A stretch of 64,000 bases of DNA from Microtetraspora glauca (lineage in GTDB: Bacteria > Actinomycetota > Actinomycetes > Streptosporangiales > Streptosporangiaceae): contig BBYL01000023.1 of assembly GCA_001570385.1 (NCBI GenBank), positions 62,001 to 126,000 of the forward strand, written 5' to 3'. Under the pieces are notes generated by a model that did no database searches, had not been told where the DNA came from, and was given only the letters and a program-made list of their open reading frames with translations. The translations under genes were made by a program, and so were the position numbers. Position 1 is the first letter of the stretch. Each line of letters begins with the position of its first letter. This document shows, piece after piece, positions 17,188-25,977 of this stretch.

Positions 17188-18486
17188 GTGAGACTGACCG
17201 ACGAGGAGAAGGCGATGCTCGACGGGGCGGAGGGCCCCGCGGTCGCCGCGGCGATGGACCTGCTGGTGCGCTACGGCGACGCGCTGGGCGCGGAACGGCT
17301 CTGCGAGACCCGGAACGTCGCGGGGACGATGACGCAACCCTCGCCCGTCAAGGCGAAGCTGGTGCGCGAGGGCGGCTGGGCGAAGTCGTTCTCGGTGATC
17401 AACCTCGACTGCGACGACGACATCGAGATCCCGCCGATGCGCGTCCCCACCTGCCAGCTCCAGCACGGGTTCGGTGACGACGCGCTCGGCGTCGTCCCCT
17501 ATCCCCCGCAGATGGTCGAGTTGCAGGGCGACGCGGAGTCCTTCTTCGGAGGCCGCGGGGTGAACATCCTCGCGACCTGCACGCCGTACCAGGTGGGCAA
17601 CCTTCCGGTGCGTGGCGAGCACTGCGCGTGGATGGAGTCCTCGGCCGTGGTGTACTGCAACTCGGTGCTGGGCGCCCGTACGAACTGCGAGGGGACCGCC
17701 TCGACGGGGGCCGCCGCCCTGACCGGCAGGATCCCCTACTGGGGCAACCACCTGCCCGGGAACCGCCACGGCACCCATCTGATCGAGTCCAGGGTGCCCG
17801 TCGACGGCTTCCTCGACTGGGGCATGTTCGGCTACTTCGTCGGCGACCTCGTGCAGGAGGCCAGGCCCGTCGTCGTCGGCGATCTGCGCCGCCCCGACCT
17901 GGGCGACCTGAAGCACTTCGGCGCCGCCGCGGCGTCGTCGGGCGGAGTGGAGATCTATCACCTGCCCGGCACGACCCCCGAGGCCCCGACGCCGGAGGCC
18001 GCGTTCGGCGGCGGACGCGTCCCCGAACCCGTGGTGTACGGCGAGCGTGAACGCCGGCGGGTCTACGAGACGCTGAACAACCAGGGCACGAGCACCGACG
18101 TGGACTTCGTCCTCCTCGGCTGCCCCCACGCCTCCCTCGACCAGATCGCGCGGGCGGCCCGGGCGCTCGAAGGAAGGAAGCTCAACCCGGGGACAGAGCT
18201 GTGGATCATGACCCCGCGCGCGCTCCGCGGCGTGGCGGACCGCAGCGGCTACACGCGGGTGATCGAGGAGGCCGGCGGCAGGGTCCTCACCGACTCCTGC
18301 CCCGCGATGTCCAGGTCGGCTCCCGCCGGCACCCGGGTCTTCGCGACCGACTCCGCGAAGCAGGCGCACTACCTCCCGGCCATCCTCGGCATCGAGGCGT
18401 GGTTCGGCACCCTGGAGGAGTGCGTCGACGCCGCCGTCACCGGCCGGTGGCGCGGCGACCTTCGGACCGTGGAGGCCGCGCGGTGA
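17188..18486 (+). CDS. Aconitase X, large (catalytic) subunit
   Basis: 432-residue aconitase X catalytic domain, a (de)hydratase related to aconitase. Family blocks visible: LATCTPYQVGNLP, GEHCAWMESSAVVYCNSVLG and GARTNCEGTASTGAAALTG near residues 128-180, and the C-terminal TDSCPAMS and TDSAKQAHYLP. Characterised members are cis-3-hydroxy-L-proline dehydratases in bacteria and phosphomevalonate dehydratase in archaea. Here the small domain is a separate gene overlapping by 4 bp. No proline-pathway reductase (ornithine cyclodeaminase-like) is present, so the substrate may be different. GTG start with GAGGAGG upstream. Confidence 0.9.
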   Translation: MRLTDEEKAMLDGAEGPAVAAAMDLLVRYGDALGAERLCETRNVAGTMTQPSPVKAKLVREGGWAKSFSVINLDCDDDIEIPPMRVPTCQLQHGFGDDALGVVPYPPQMVELQGDAESFFGGRGVNILATCTPYQVGNLPVRGEHCAWMESSAVVYCNSVLGARTNCEGTASTGAAALTGRIPYWGNHLPGNRHGTHLIESRVPVDGFLDWGMFGYFVGDLVQEARPVVVGDLRRPDLGDLKHFGAAAASSGGVEIYHLPGTTPEAPTPEAAFGGGRVPEPVVYGERERRRVYETLNNQGTSTDVDFVLLGCPHASLDQIARAARALEGRKLNPGTELWIMTPRALRGVADRSGYTRVIEEAGGRVLTDSCPAMSRSAPAGTRVFATDSAKQAHYLPAILGIEAWFGTLEECVDAAVTGRWRGDLRTVEAAR

Positions 18487-18896
18487 CGATCCAGCTCAGG
18501 GGCAGGGGAATCGTCCCCGGATACGCCGAGGGCGAGGCCCTCGTGTCCCACGAGACGATCTCGGGCTGGGGCGGCATCGATCCGGCCACCGGGACGATCA
18601 TCGAGCGCCGCCACGAGCTGTTCGGTGTCTGCTTCACCGGCAAGGTGCTCGTGTTCCCCGGCGCCAAGGGATCGTCCGGATGGTCGGGGTTCTTCCAGAG
18701 CACCCGGCTGCTCGGGACGGCACCGCTGGCGATGGTGTTCACCACCATGACGACCAAGGCCGCACTGGGCGCGGTCGTCACCCGCGTGCCGGCCATGTCC
18801 GAGTTCGACCGCGACCCGGTGGATGTGATCAGGACCGGTGACTGGGTGGTCGTCGCCGCGGATCAGGGCCTTCTCACCGTGACTCCGTCCTCCTGA
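18483..18896 (+). CDS. Aconitase X swivel (small) subunit, DUF126
   Basis: 137-residue small domain of aconitase X, which closes over the active site of the large subunit. Typical elements are RGRGIVPGYAEGEALVS at the start, FPGAKGSSGWSGFFQ near residues 58-72 with the conserved GSS, and the ending VVAADQGLLTV. GTG start overlaps the large-subunit stop as GTGA, so both are translated together. Last gene of the operon; a hairpin follows directly. Confidence 0.9.
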   Translation: MTIQLRGRGIVPGYAEGEALVSHETISGWGGIDPATGTIIERRHELFGVCFTGKVLVFPGAKGSSGWSGFFQSTRLLGTAPLAMVFTTMTTKAALGAVVTRVPAMSEFDRDPVDVIRTGDWVVVAADQGLLTVTPSS

Positions 18897-18914
18897 CTCC
18901 CATGTCCGGGAGTC
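18895..18914. terminator. Hairpin between convergent genes
   Basis: GACTCCC (18895-18901) and GGGAGTC (18908-18914) form a perfect 7-bp stem with a 6-nt loop, starting within the stop codon of the aconitase X small subunit. A second weaker stem with CGCCTC/GAGGCG arms follows. The gene on the other side is convergent, so it may end transcription from both. Confidence 0.5.
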
Positions 18915-18956
18915 GCCTCCGCCCGCCCGCGCGTGAGGCGTCCGCGGTGACCATGG

Positions 18957-19319
18957 TCAGACCTCCGTACCGGCTCGGGATCGCAGCGCGGGCGCGATCA
19001 TCGCGATGGAGGCGAGGGTGACCAGGACCCCGAAGGCGGCCATGCCGATCGCCGGGGCGGGCACGTCGTCGGCGAAGAAGGCGGGAACGGCGGTGAGCCC
19101 CGACAGCAGCCTGCTGACGATCACGGCGACCGCGCCGACGCGGCTGCCGCGCCAGGCGAGCACCACGCCGCCCAGGGTGATCAGTCCGAGTACGGCACCC
19201 GCGACGGCTATCGCGAACGGGGGGTGCTCACCGTCACCGAACGGCAGCGTGACCACGTCGCCGAGGCCGAGCAGCGCGGCCACGACCAATCCGGCGACGA
19301 GCGTTCTGGAGCGGTTCAT
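18957..19319 (-). CDS. Small four-helix membrane protein of unknown function
   Basis: 120 residues with four hydrophobic stretches (about residues 6-24, 34-54, 60-80 and 91-110) and short charged loops; no recognised domain. Start ATG 19319 has AGGAGG 6 nt upstream. The gene is divergent from the sensor kinase at 19461 and convergent with the aconitase X operon. A role alongside the kinase is possible but only from position. Confidence 0.75.
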   Translation of the reverse strand: MNRSRTLVAGLVVAALLGLGDVVTLPFGDGEHPPFAIAVAGAVLGLITLGGVVLAWRGSRVGAVAVIVSRLLSGLTAVPAFFADDVPAPAIGMAAFGVLVTLASIAMIAPALRSRAGTEV

Positions 19320-19460
19320 GCGGGTCCTCCTGTGAGGTGGGGAAGTCGTGCTGCCCGCAGTCTCGGCCGCCCGCCCGCTCCGCGGATCGGGGCTGCCTCG
19401 GGACCGGTCTCCGTGCTGGCACGTATTCACTGCGCGCCCGCGCGGCCCTAACGTGAGGGC

Positions 19461-21443
19461 GTGCTGACTCCTCGCCTGTACGCGTACGCCGTGACGGGTG
19501 CGCTGTGCGTCCTCGCGGGCGCCGGAGCGGTCTTCGCCGTCCTCGCCGGCGGCGGAGGCGCCGCCCTGGTGCTCGCGGCCGGAGTGGCGTTCGGGCTGCC
19601 GTCCGTGGGGCTCGGCGTGCTGGTCGCCACCCGTCGGCCGGACAGCGTGGTCGGCCTGCTGCTGGTGCTGGTCGGCGGGACGGCGGTGTGGCTCACCGTC
19701 GAGGAGCTGTACCACCAGGCGGTCGCCCGGCGGCCGGGCCTGCCGTTCACCGCGCTGTACTCGGCCCTGTCGCAGGGCGGCTGGATGTTCCTGTACGTCC
19801 CGGCGGGGCTGCTCATGCTGCTCTTCCCCGACGGGCGGCTGCCGGGACGGCGCTGGCGCCGGGCCGCCGCCGGGCTCCTGGTCGTACCGGTCCTGTTCAC
19901 GCTCATCTCGGCGTTCGACCCCGGCCCGTACCCGGCGCCGTTCCAGGACACGCCCCACCTCCTGCGGCTTCCCGAGGCCTATTCGCCGGTGTTGCTCGTG
20001 GCGGGCCTCGCCCTGTTGCCGGTCTTCCTCGGGCTGCTGATCGCCTCCACGACGGCCATCGTGATCCGCTACCGGCGGGCGGCCGACGAGGTCGGGCGGG
20101 CGCAGCTGAAGTGGTTCGCGCTCGGCGCCGGCTTCCTGCCGCTGACGTTGCTGCTGTGCTGGGCCGGCTACCTGTTCTTCGGCGTGCCCGACCTGGTGAT
20201 CGCCGGCCTGGCCGCGACCGCACTGGCGATCCCGGCGGCGACCGCGATCGCCGTGCTGCGGCACGACCTCTACGACATCGACCGGGCGATCAGCACCGCC
20301 GTCACCTACGGCGTGGTGACCACGATCCTGCTGGGCTTCTACACCGCCGCCTCCTTCCTCGTCGGCCTCGGCGCCGGCCGGACCTCACCGGCCGCGGCGG
20401 CCGCGGCCACCGCCGCCTGCGCCGCCGCGCTGTCCCCGCTCCGCACCCGGCTCCAGCGATGGGTCGACCGGCGGTTCTATCCCGCGCGGCAGGCGGCGCT
20501 CAGCGCCATCGAGGAACTGCGCCACCGTACGCACACCGGTCAGGCGCGGCCGGAGCAGCTGGAGGCGTCGCTGCGCACCGCGTTGCGCGACCCGATGCTC
20601 CGTGTCGGCTATCGGCTACCCGGCACGTCCGTGCTGGTCGACGCCGTGGGCGACCCGATCGACCCGGGCGCGGCGCACGTGGCCCCCGTACGCCTCGGAG
20701 GGCGCGACATCGGCGCGATCGTGCGCGGGACCACCGGCAGCAGGGAGTTGCTGCGCGAGCTGGCCTCGGTCAGCGCGCTGCTCGTCGAGGTGGTCCGGCT
20801 GCGGATCGAGGTCACCCGCGCGCTCGACGAGGCCGAGGCCAGCCGCACCCGGCTGCTGCACGCCGGATACGAGGAGCGGCGGCGGCTCGAACGCGACCTG
20901 CACGACGGAGCACAGCAGCGCCTGGTCTCCCTGGGCATGGCGATCCGGCTGGCGCAACGCCACCTCTCCGACGGCACGGTCGACGTCGACGACCTGCTGG
21001 ACCGCTCCGTCGCCGAACTGGCCCTGGCCGTATCGGAGTTGCGGCAGATCGCCCACGGGCTGCGGCCGAGCAGCCTCGACGACGGGCTCGGCAACGCGCT
21101 CGCCATGCTGGCCGGCAAGGCACCGGTGCCGGTGACGCTCGACGTCTCCGCCGACGACCTGCCGGAGGACGTCGCCATGACCGCCTACTACGTGGCGAGC
21201 GAGGCGATGACCAACGCGGTCAAGCACGCCGGTCCGGTGGCGATCGGCGTCCACGTCGACCGGCGCGGAGATCGGGTCACCGTGCAGATCAGCGACGACG
21301 GCCCCGGCGGGGCCACGATACGTCCCGGCGCCGGGCTGGCCGGGCTGTCCGACCGGGTCAAGGCCGCCGGAGGCGCGCTGCGGCTGTCCAGTCCGGCGGG
21401 CGGGGGCACTCTCGTGGAGGCGGTGCTGCCGTGCGCATCGTGA
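19461..21443 (+). CDS. Sensor histidine kinase, multi-pass membrane, NarL/LuxR-partner type
   Basis: 660-residue membrane sensor. About nine hydrophobic helices occupy the first 330 residues, including the actinobacterial kinase motif LLFPDGRLPGRRWR; a linker domain follows. The HisKA_3 box ERDLHDGAQQR places the phosphoacceptor at His481, and the HATPase N and G boxes (ASEAMTNAVKHA, ISDDGPGGA) are intact. GTG start. The response regulator starts 13 bp inside this gene, so the two form a two-component pair. The signal is unknown. Confidence 0.9.
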   Translation: MLTPRLYAYAVTGALCVLAGAGAVFAVLAGGGGAALVLAAGVAFGLPSVGLGVLVATRRPDSVVGLLLVLVGGTAVWLTVEELYHQAVARRPGLPFTALYSALSQGGWMFLYVPAGLLMLLFPDGRLPGRRWRRAAAGLLVVPVLFTLISAFDPGPYPAPFQDTPHLLRLPEAYSPVLLVAGLALLPVFLGLLIASTTAIVIRYRRAADEVGRAQLKWFALGAGFLPLTLLLCWAGYLFFGVPDLVIAGLAATALAIPAATAIAVLRHDLYDIDRAISTAVTYGVVTTILLGFYTAASFLVGLGAGRTSPAAAAAATAACAAALSPLRTRLQRWVDRRFYPARQAALSAIEELRHRTHTGQARPEQLEASLRTALRDPMLRVGYRLPGTSVLVDAVGDPIDPGAAHVAPVRLGGRDIGAIVRGTTGSRELLRELASVSALLVEVVRLRIEVTRALDEAEASRTRLLHAGYEERRRLERDLHDGAQQRLVSLGMAIRLAQRHLSDGTVDVDDLLDRSVAELALAVSELRQIAHGLRPSSLDDGLGNALAMLAGKAPVPVTLDVSADDLPEDVAMTAYYVASEAMTNAVKHAGPVAIGVHVDRRGDRVTVQISDDGPGGATIRPGAGLAGLSDRVKAAGGALRLSSPAGGGTLVEAVLPCAS

Positions 21444-22072
21444 TCGGTGAGGACTCCGCCCTGTTCCGCGAGGGGCTGGCGCGCCTGCTCGAGGACGCGG
21501 GACACGACGTGGTGGCCAAGGCGCAGGACGCCCCCGGGCTGATCGCCGCCGTCGCGTCCGCGGACCCCGATCTGGCGATCATCGACATCCGGATGCCGCC
21601 TGATCTCACCGACGACGGCGCCCGCGCGGCCCGCAGGATCCGTGACACCCATCCACGGCTCGGGATCGTCCTGCTCTCCCAGCACGTCGAGACCCGGCAC
21701 TCCGTCGACCTGGTGTCACAGGGGAGGTTCGGCTACCTGCTCAAGGACCGGGTCTTCGACGTGGACGACTTCCTCGACGCGCTGCGCCGCGTGGCGTCCG
21801 GCGGCTCGGCCCTCGATCCCGAGGTCGTCGCCCGGCTGATCGGCGGGCACCGTGCGGCCGATCCCCTCGCGGCGCTGACCGTACGCGAGCGCGAGGTGCT
21901 GGCGCTGATGGCGGAGGGCCGCACCAACGTCGGCATCGCCCGGCGGCTCTGGCTCACGGACCGTACGGTGGAGACGCACGTCAGCTCGATCCTGACCAAA
22001 CTCGGCCTGGCCAGCTCCGTTGAGGACCATCGCCGGGTGATGGCCGTTCTCCTCTATCTCAACCGGCGTTGA
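21431..22072 (+). CDS. LuxR/NarL family response regulator
   Basis: 213-residue regulator: receiver domain with phosphoacceptor Asp52 (AIIDIRMPP) and a C-terminal LuxR helix-turn-helix (LTVREREVLALMAEGRTNV then TVETHVSSILTKLGL). GTG start inside the 3' end of the kinase gene indicates coupled translation with the kinase at 19461. Targets are unknown. Confidence 0.92.
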   Translation: MRIVIGEDSALFREGLARLLEDAGHDVVAKAQDAPGLIAAVASADPDLAIIDIRMPPDLTDDGARAARRIRDTHPRLGIVLLSQHVETRHSVDLVSQGRFGYLLKDRVFDVDDFLDALRRVASGGSALDPEVVARLIGGHRAADPLAALTVREREVLALMAEGRTNVGIARRLWLTDRTVETHVSSILTKLGLASSVEDHRRVMAVLLYLNRR

Positions 22073-22221
22073 GTCGGGCGGCGGGCGTTCCGCCTCCCGC
22101 CGCCGGGCGGCGAGGACGGAGGGCGAGCGGCATCCCGCGGATCTCACCCGCTGGAGGTAGTCCCCAGGATGGCTCTGCGGAGTGACGTCGGTTACAGGAC
22201 CCCGTTCATAACGTCGGCGCC

Positions 22222-23640
22222 ATGAAAAAGAGCGGAACACGGATCACGGTCGCGGCTCTGGCGGCAGTCACGGTCATGACGGCGGCGCCCGCCGCGACGG
22301 CGGCCGACAGCACCGGGGCCCCCACCCTGAACGGCGTATGGCAGACCGAGGGCTACGGCACGATCATCACCGTCGACGGGGACCGGCTCCGGTACTTCGA
22401 CACGACAGCGATCAGCTGCCTGCCCGGCGTCATCTCGGCCGGACAGCAGGGATCGCCGGGATCGTTCACCACCGACGACGGCTCCCGCCAGCTGATGATC
22501 AGGCTCCAGGGGCGGCAGCGGGCGCGGCTGCGCTACGTGGGCGCCGTCGGGGAGATCGGCCTGCGCCGGCTGCCCGCCCTTCCCGCCCGCTGCTCGGTGA
22601 AGGCCCCCGCCAAGGACCCGGTCAGGGTGTTCGACGTCTTCTGGACCACGTTCACGGAGAACTACCCGTTCTTCGCGACGAAGTCCGTCGACTGGCAGGC
22701 GGTGCGCGACCGGTACCGTCCTCGGATCGGCCCGAACACCACCGACGCCGAGCTGTTCGGCGTGCTGCGCGACATCCTGAAGGATCTCGGTGACGCCCAC
22801 ACCGCGCTGCGCGCCGGAAAGGACGAGTTCGCCCGGCCGCTGCGCCCCGGCACAAGGCCGCTGGACGGCCTGCCGGCCTTCATGGCCCTGAACAAGCGGG
22901 TCCTCGATCTCGTGGAGAAGCATGACGTCCAGAAGCCGCTGACGACGTGGGGCCGGGGCGTGATCGGGTACGCCGACCTGCCGGGCGGGTTCGGCTACCT
23001 GCGGCTGGCCGCGTTCGACGGGTACGCCGACGGCGGCTTCGCGGCCAACGCGGCGGAGCTTGACCGCGCGCTGGACGAGATCTTCACCCCCGCCCGGACG
23101 GCGCGCCTGAAGGGCCTCGTCCTCGACGTCCGCCTCAACTTCGGCGGGTACGACGCCCTCGGCATCCAGCTCGCCTCCCGCCTCACCGGCCGGCCCTATG
23201 TCGCCTATGCCAAGCAGGCGCGCAACGACCCCTCCGACCCCACCCGGTTCACGCGCGCGCGAGCGACCTGGGTGCGTCCGGCCGCGGGTTCTCGCCACAC
23301 CGGGCCGATCGCCCTGCTGACCAGCCCGTTGACCATCAGCGCCGGGGAGACGTTCAGCCAGGCCATGACGGCCCGCACCCCCGCCCCCCGGCGGATCGGC
23401 GACGCCACCCAGGGCGCCTTCTCCGACTTCCTCTGGCGCACGCTGCCCAACGGCTGGTCCTTCGCGCTGCCCAACGAGCGCTTCCTGACCCGGAAGGGGA
23501 CCACGTTCGATGTCACGGGCATCCCGCCGCAGGTCAGGATCGCCGGAACGCTCAGCGACGAGGAGCTCGCGGCCGGCCGCGACGCCGCCTTCGACCAGGC
23601 CCTGTCCTACCTGCGTGGGGTCGCAGGACGGAGCCGGTGA
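22222..23640 (+). CDS. Secreted S41 family (tail-specific-like) peptidase
   Basis: 472-residue exported protein. A signal peptide covers residues 1-28 with cleavage after an AxA-type site (PAATAAD). A small N-terminal beta domain follows, then the S41 core with RVFDVFWTTFTENYPFF, the peptidase block LVLDVRLNFGGYD and the catalytic serine region TISAGETFSQAM near residue 375. No PDZ domain is evident. S41 enzymes cleave proteins or peptides; the target here is unknown. The gene stands alone between two two-component pairs. Confidence 0.87.
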   Translation: MKKSGTRITVAALAAVTVMTAAPAATAADSTGAPTLNGVWQTEGYGTIITVDGDRLRYFDTTAISCLPGVISAGQQGSPGSFTTDDGSRQLMIRLQGRQRARLRYVGAVGEIGLRRLPALPARCSVKAPAKDPVRVFDVFWTTFTENYPFFATKSVDWQAVRDRYRPRIGPNTTDAELFGVLRDILKDLGDAHTALRAGKDEFARPLRPGTRPLDGLPAFMALNKRVLDLVEKHDVQKPLTTWGRGVIGYADLPGGFGYLRLAAFDGYADGGFAANAAELDRALDEIFTPARTARLKGLVLDVRLNFGGYDALGIQLASRLTGRPYVAYAKQARNDPSDPTRFTRARATWVRPAAGSRHTGPIALLTSPLTISAGETFSQAMTARTPAPRRIGDATQGAFSDFLWRTLPNGWSFALPNERFLTRKGTTFDVTGIPPQVRIAGTLSDEELAAGRDAAFDQALSYLRGVAGRSR

Positions 23641-23828
23641 CCCGCTCCGTACATCGGCCGGGGCGCCGGGCGTCGGCGGCGCGAGACAACCTGGCGGCGT
23701 TCGAGGCCGCGGCGGGAGAGTCCTCCTCCCAGGTGGTGAGCCGGACGCGCTACCCGTCGTCACCGGTGGATGCGGAGTTCGCCCCTGAGTACGATGCGGC
23801 CCGCCCGGCACGTCCCTAGGCTGAGAAA

Positions 23829-25208
23829 ATGATCTACAAGGAGGTGGTCGCGAAGCTGGCGCAGCTCACGCGGGCGCTGGTGCGGGCGGTCGTGACCGGC
23901 ACGGTCGACCCGCCGCCAGGGCAATGGCGCAGGCGGGTGCGGGTGCCGTGGTTCCCGGGCCCGCGGCGTCCTACTGTGGATCTTGTCCGGCTGGGCGACC
24001 GGGTGCTGGCGTTCGTGTTGTTCGCCGGCGGGGTCGCGTTCATGGAGGGCCCCGCGGCCGCCGCCCGGTGGCCGTACGACAAGAGCTACCTGGTGATCGT
24101 GTCCGCGGCCTTCTCGCTGCCGCTGGTGCTGCGCGACCGGTGGCCGCTGGCGGCCTGGCGGTGCGCGCTGCTGTCGCTTCCCGTCGGCGTGTCGGTCACC
24201 GGCGATTTCCTCAGCCCGCCGTACACGCCCGGCGCGGCGATCGCCTGCCTGCTCGTGGCCTACTCCGCCGCGGTCCGCTGCGACCGCGACATCACGGTGG
24301 GAGTGTGGCTCGTCTCGAGCGCGATGGCGGTGGTCATCGACGTCGGCACCGCCGTCCCCGCGGTGATCGGTGTGACCGTCGCCGTGCTGTTCGGCTACAA
24401 CGTGCGGGCGCGGCGGCTGGCCGCGGGAAAGCTGGCCGAGCAGGAGCGGCGGGCCGAGGACGCGTTCGCCGAGCGGGCGGCGCTGGCCGAACGGGCCAGG
24501 ATCGCCCGCGAACTGCACGACGTCGTCGCCCACCACATGTCGGTGATCGCCATCCAGGCCGAGGCGGTCCCGCTGCAGGCCCGGGGCGACGCGGGTCTGC
24601 TGGCGCAGGGGCTCGCCGAGATCCGCACGCTGTCGCTGAAGACGATGGCCGAGATGCGCCAGGTGCTCGGAGTGCTGCGCGACACGGAGGGAGCCCCCGC
24701 CACCTCTCCGCAGCCGGGACTCCACCTCCTCGACGACCTCGTCGCCACCGCGCGCGGCGCCGGGCTGACCGTGACGGTGTCCGTCTCCGGCGAGCTGGGC
24801 GACCTGCCGGGCACGGCGGGGCTGACGGCGTACCGGATCGTGCAGGAGTCGCTGAGCAACGCGATGCGGCACGCGCCGAGATCGGACGTCACCGTGGAGC
24901 TGACCCGCGATGACGGTGGGCTGCGGATCCGGGTGGCGAGCAGCCTGCCCGGCGAGCCGGGCCCCACTCCGTACGTCGAGCGGGGCTCGGTGGGCCGCCG
25001 GCCCGGCCTCCCCGGCGGACCGTCCGGGCATGGGCCGGCGAGGTACGGGCCGGCCGAGCACGGCCCGGCGAGGTACGGGCCGGCCGGGCATGGGCTGGCC
25101 GGCATGCGGGAGCGGGTGGCGTTGCTCGGCGGCACCTTCCACGCGGATCGTGTCGGCGAGGAGTTCACGGTGACCGCGACCGTGCCGATCAGAACGGAGG
25201 CCGGATGA
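23829..25208 (+). CDS. Sensor histidine kinase, LuxR-partner type, with repeat insertion in ATPase domain
   Basis: 459-residue sensor kinase with four to five membrane helices in the first 190 residues, phosphoacceptor His230 (ARELHDVVAHH) and N box ESLSNAMRHA. Between the N box and the last G box the ATPase domain carries an insertion made of 30-bp DNA repeats (25026-25085 plus a partial third), encoding units such as GHGPARYGPA, which run into the real G box GHGLAGMRERV. The stop overlaps the regulator start as ATGA. Repeat-bearing ATP lids are unusual and may change ATP turnover. Confidence 0.9.
   Translation: MIYKEVVAKLAQLTRALVRAVVTGTVDPPPGQWRRRVRVPWFPGPRRPTVDLVRLGDRVLAFVLFAGGVAFMEGPAAAARWPYDKSYLVIVSAAFSLPLVLRDRWPLAAWRCALLSLPVGVSVTGDFLSPPYTPGAAIACLLVAYSAAVRCDRDITVGVWLVSSAMAVVIDVGTAVPAVIGVTVAVLFGYNVRARRLAAGKLAEQERRAEDAFAERAALAERARIARELHDVVAHHMSVIAIQAEAVPLQARGDAGLLAQGLAEIRTLSLKTMAEMRQVLGVLRDTEGAPATSPQPGLHLLDDLVATARGAGLTVTVSVSGELGDLPGTAGLTAYRIVQESLSNAMRHAPRSDVTVELTRDDGGLRIRVASSLPGEPGPTPYVERGSVGRRPGLPGGPSGHGPARYGPAEHGPARYGPAGHGLAGMRERVALLGGTFHADRVGEEFTVTATVPIRTEAG
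25026..25100 (+). repeat. 30-bp tandem repeat inside the kinase G-box region
   Basis: Two near-identical 30-bp units (25026-25055 and 25056-25085) are followed by a diverged third that encodes the conserved G box. The repeat length is a multiple of three, so the frame is kept. Confidence 0.85.
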
Positions 25209-25861
25209 CGATCAGGGTTCTCGTCGCCGACGACCAGGGCATGGTACGGACCGGGTTCACCGCGTTCCTGAGCACGCAGCCGGACATCGACGTGGTGGGC
25301 GAGGCGGCCGACGGCGAGGAGGCCGTGCGTCGCGTCGCGGAACTCCAGCCCGACGTCGTGCTCATGGACGTCAGGATGCCGGTGATGGACGGCCTGCGGG
25401 CCACCCGGCGGATCCTGTCCTCGACCGACCGCCCTCCGAGGGTGCTCATCCTGACGACGTTCGACCTCGACGACTACGTCTACGAGGCTCTCCGGGCGGG
25501 CGCCAGCGGCTTCCTGCTGAAGGACGCCTCCGCCCGGCAGCTGGCCGAGGCGGTCCGGGTGGTCGCCGCCGGCGACGCCCTGCTCGCGCCCTCCGTCACC
25601 CGGCGGCTGATCTCCGAGTTCGCCCGCCTCGGCCCGCGCCGTCCCCGCGCCACCCTGGACGAGATCACCGAACGCGAGACGGAGGTGCTCACTCTGATCG
25701 CCCACGGCCTGTCCAACCAGGAGATCGCCGAACGGCTCGTCCTGTCCGAGCAGACGGTCAAGACCCATGTGCGCCGGATCCTGACGAAGCTCAGCCTCCG
25801 CGACCGCGCCCAGGCGGTCGTCCACGCGTACGAGACGGGCCTGGTCCGCCCCGGTGAGTGA
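25205..25861 (+). CDS. LuxR/NarL family response regulator
   Basis: 218-residue response regulator with receiver Asp55 (VLMDVRMPVMDG) and LuxR DNA-binding domain (ITERETEVLTLIAHGLSNQE, then TVKTHVRRILTKLSL). ATG overlaps the stop of the kinase at 23829, forming a pair of the kind common in actinomycetes. Targets are unknown; the Spo0M-like gene lies 116 bp downstream. Confidence 0.93.
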   Translation: MTIRVLVADDQGMVRTGFTAFLSTQPDIDVVGEAADGEEAVRRVAELQPDVVLMDVRMPVMDGLRATRRILSSTDRPPRVLILTTFDLDDYVYEALRAGASGFLLKDASARQLAEAVRVVAAGDALLAPSVTRRLISEFARLGPRRPRATLDEITERETEVLTLIAHGLSNQEIAERLVLSEQTVKTHVRRILTKLSLRDRAQAVVHAYETGLVRPGE

Positions 25862-25977
25862 TCGTGGCTCCCTCGCGGCGAGAAGGACATGCCAGGCACT
25901 CGCGGCCGATGGAACCACGCCCCGCCCTTGATCGTTCAGGCAGGCGCGGACAACAACCAACCTCGACAGGAGAAGCC

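Noticed and set aside
14689..18369. A 1226-codon open frame on the minus strand opposite the dehydratase, FAD and aconitase X genes
   Set aside because: It is the antisense frame of high-GC genes with clear families on the plus strand; its translation is rich in Arg, Gly, His and Asp with no domain.
23637..23819. 60-codon frame starting at the S41 protease stop
   Set aside because: No family resemblance and no ribosome site; it covers the probable promoter of the next kinase.
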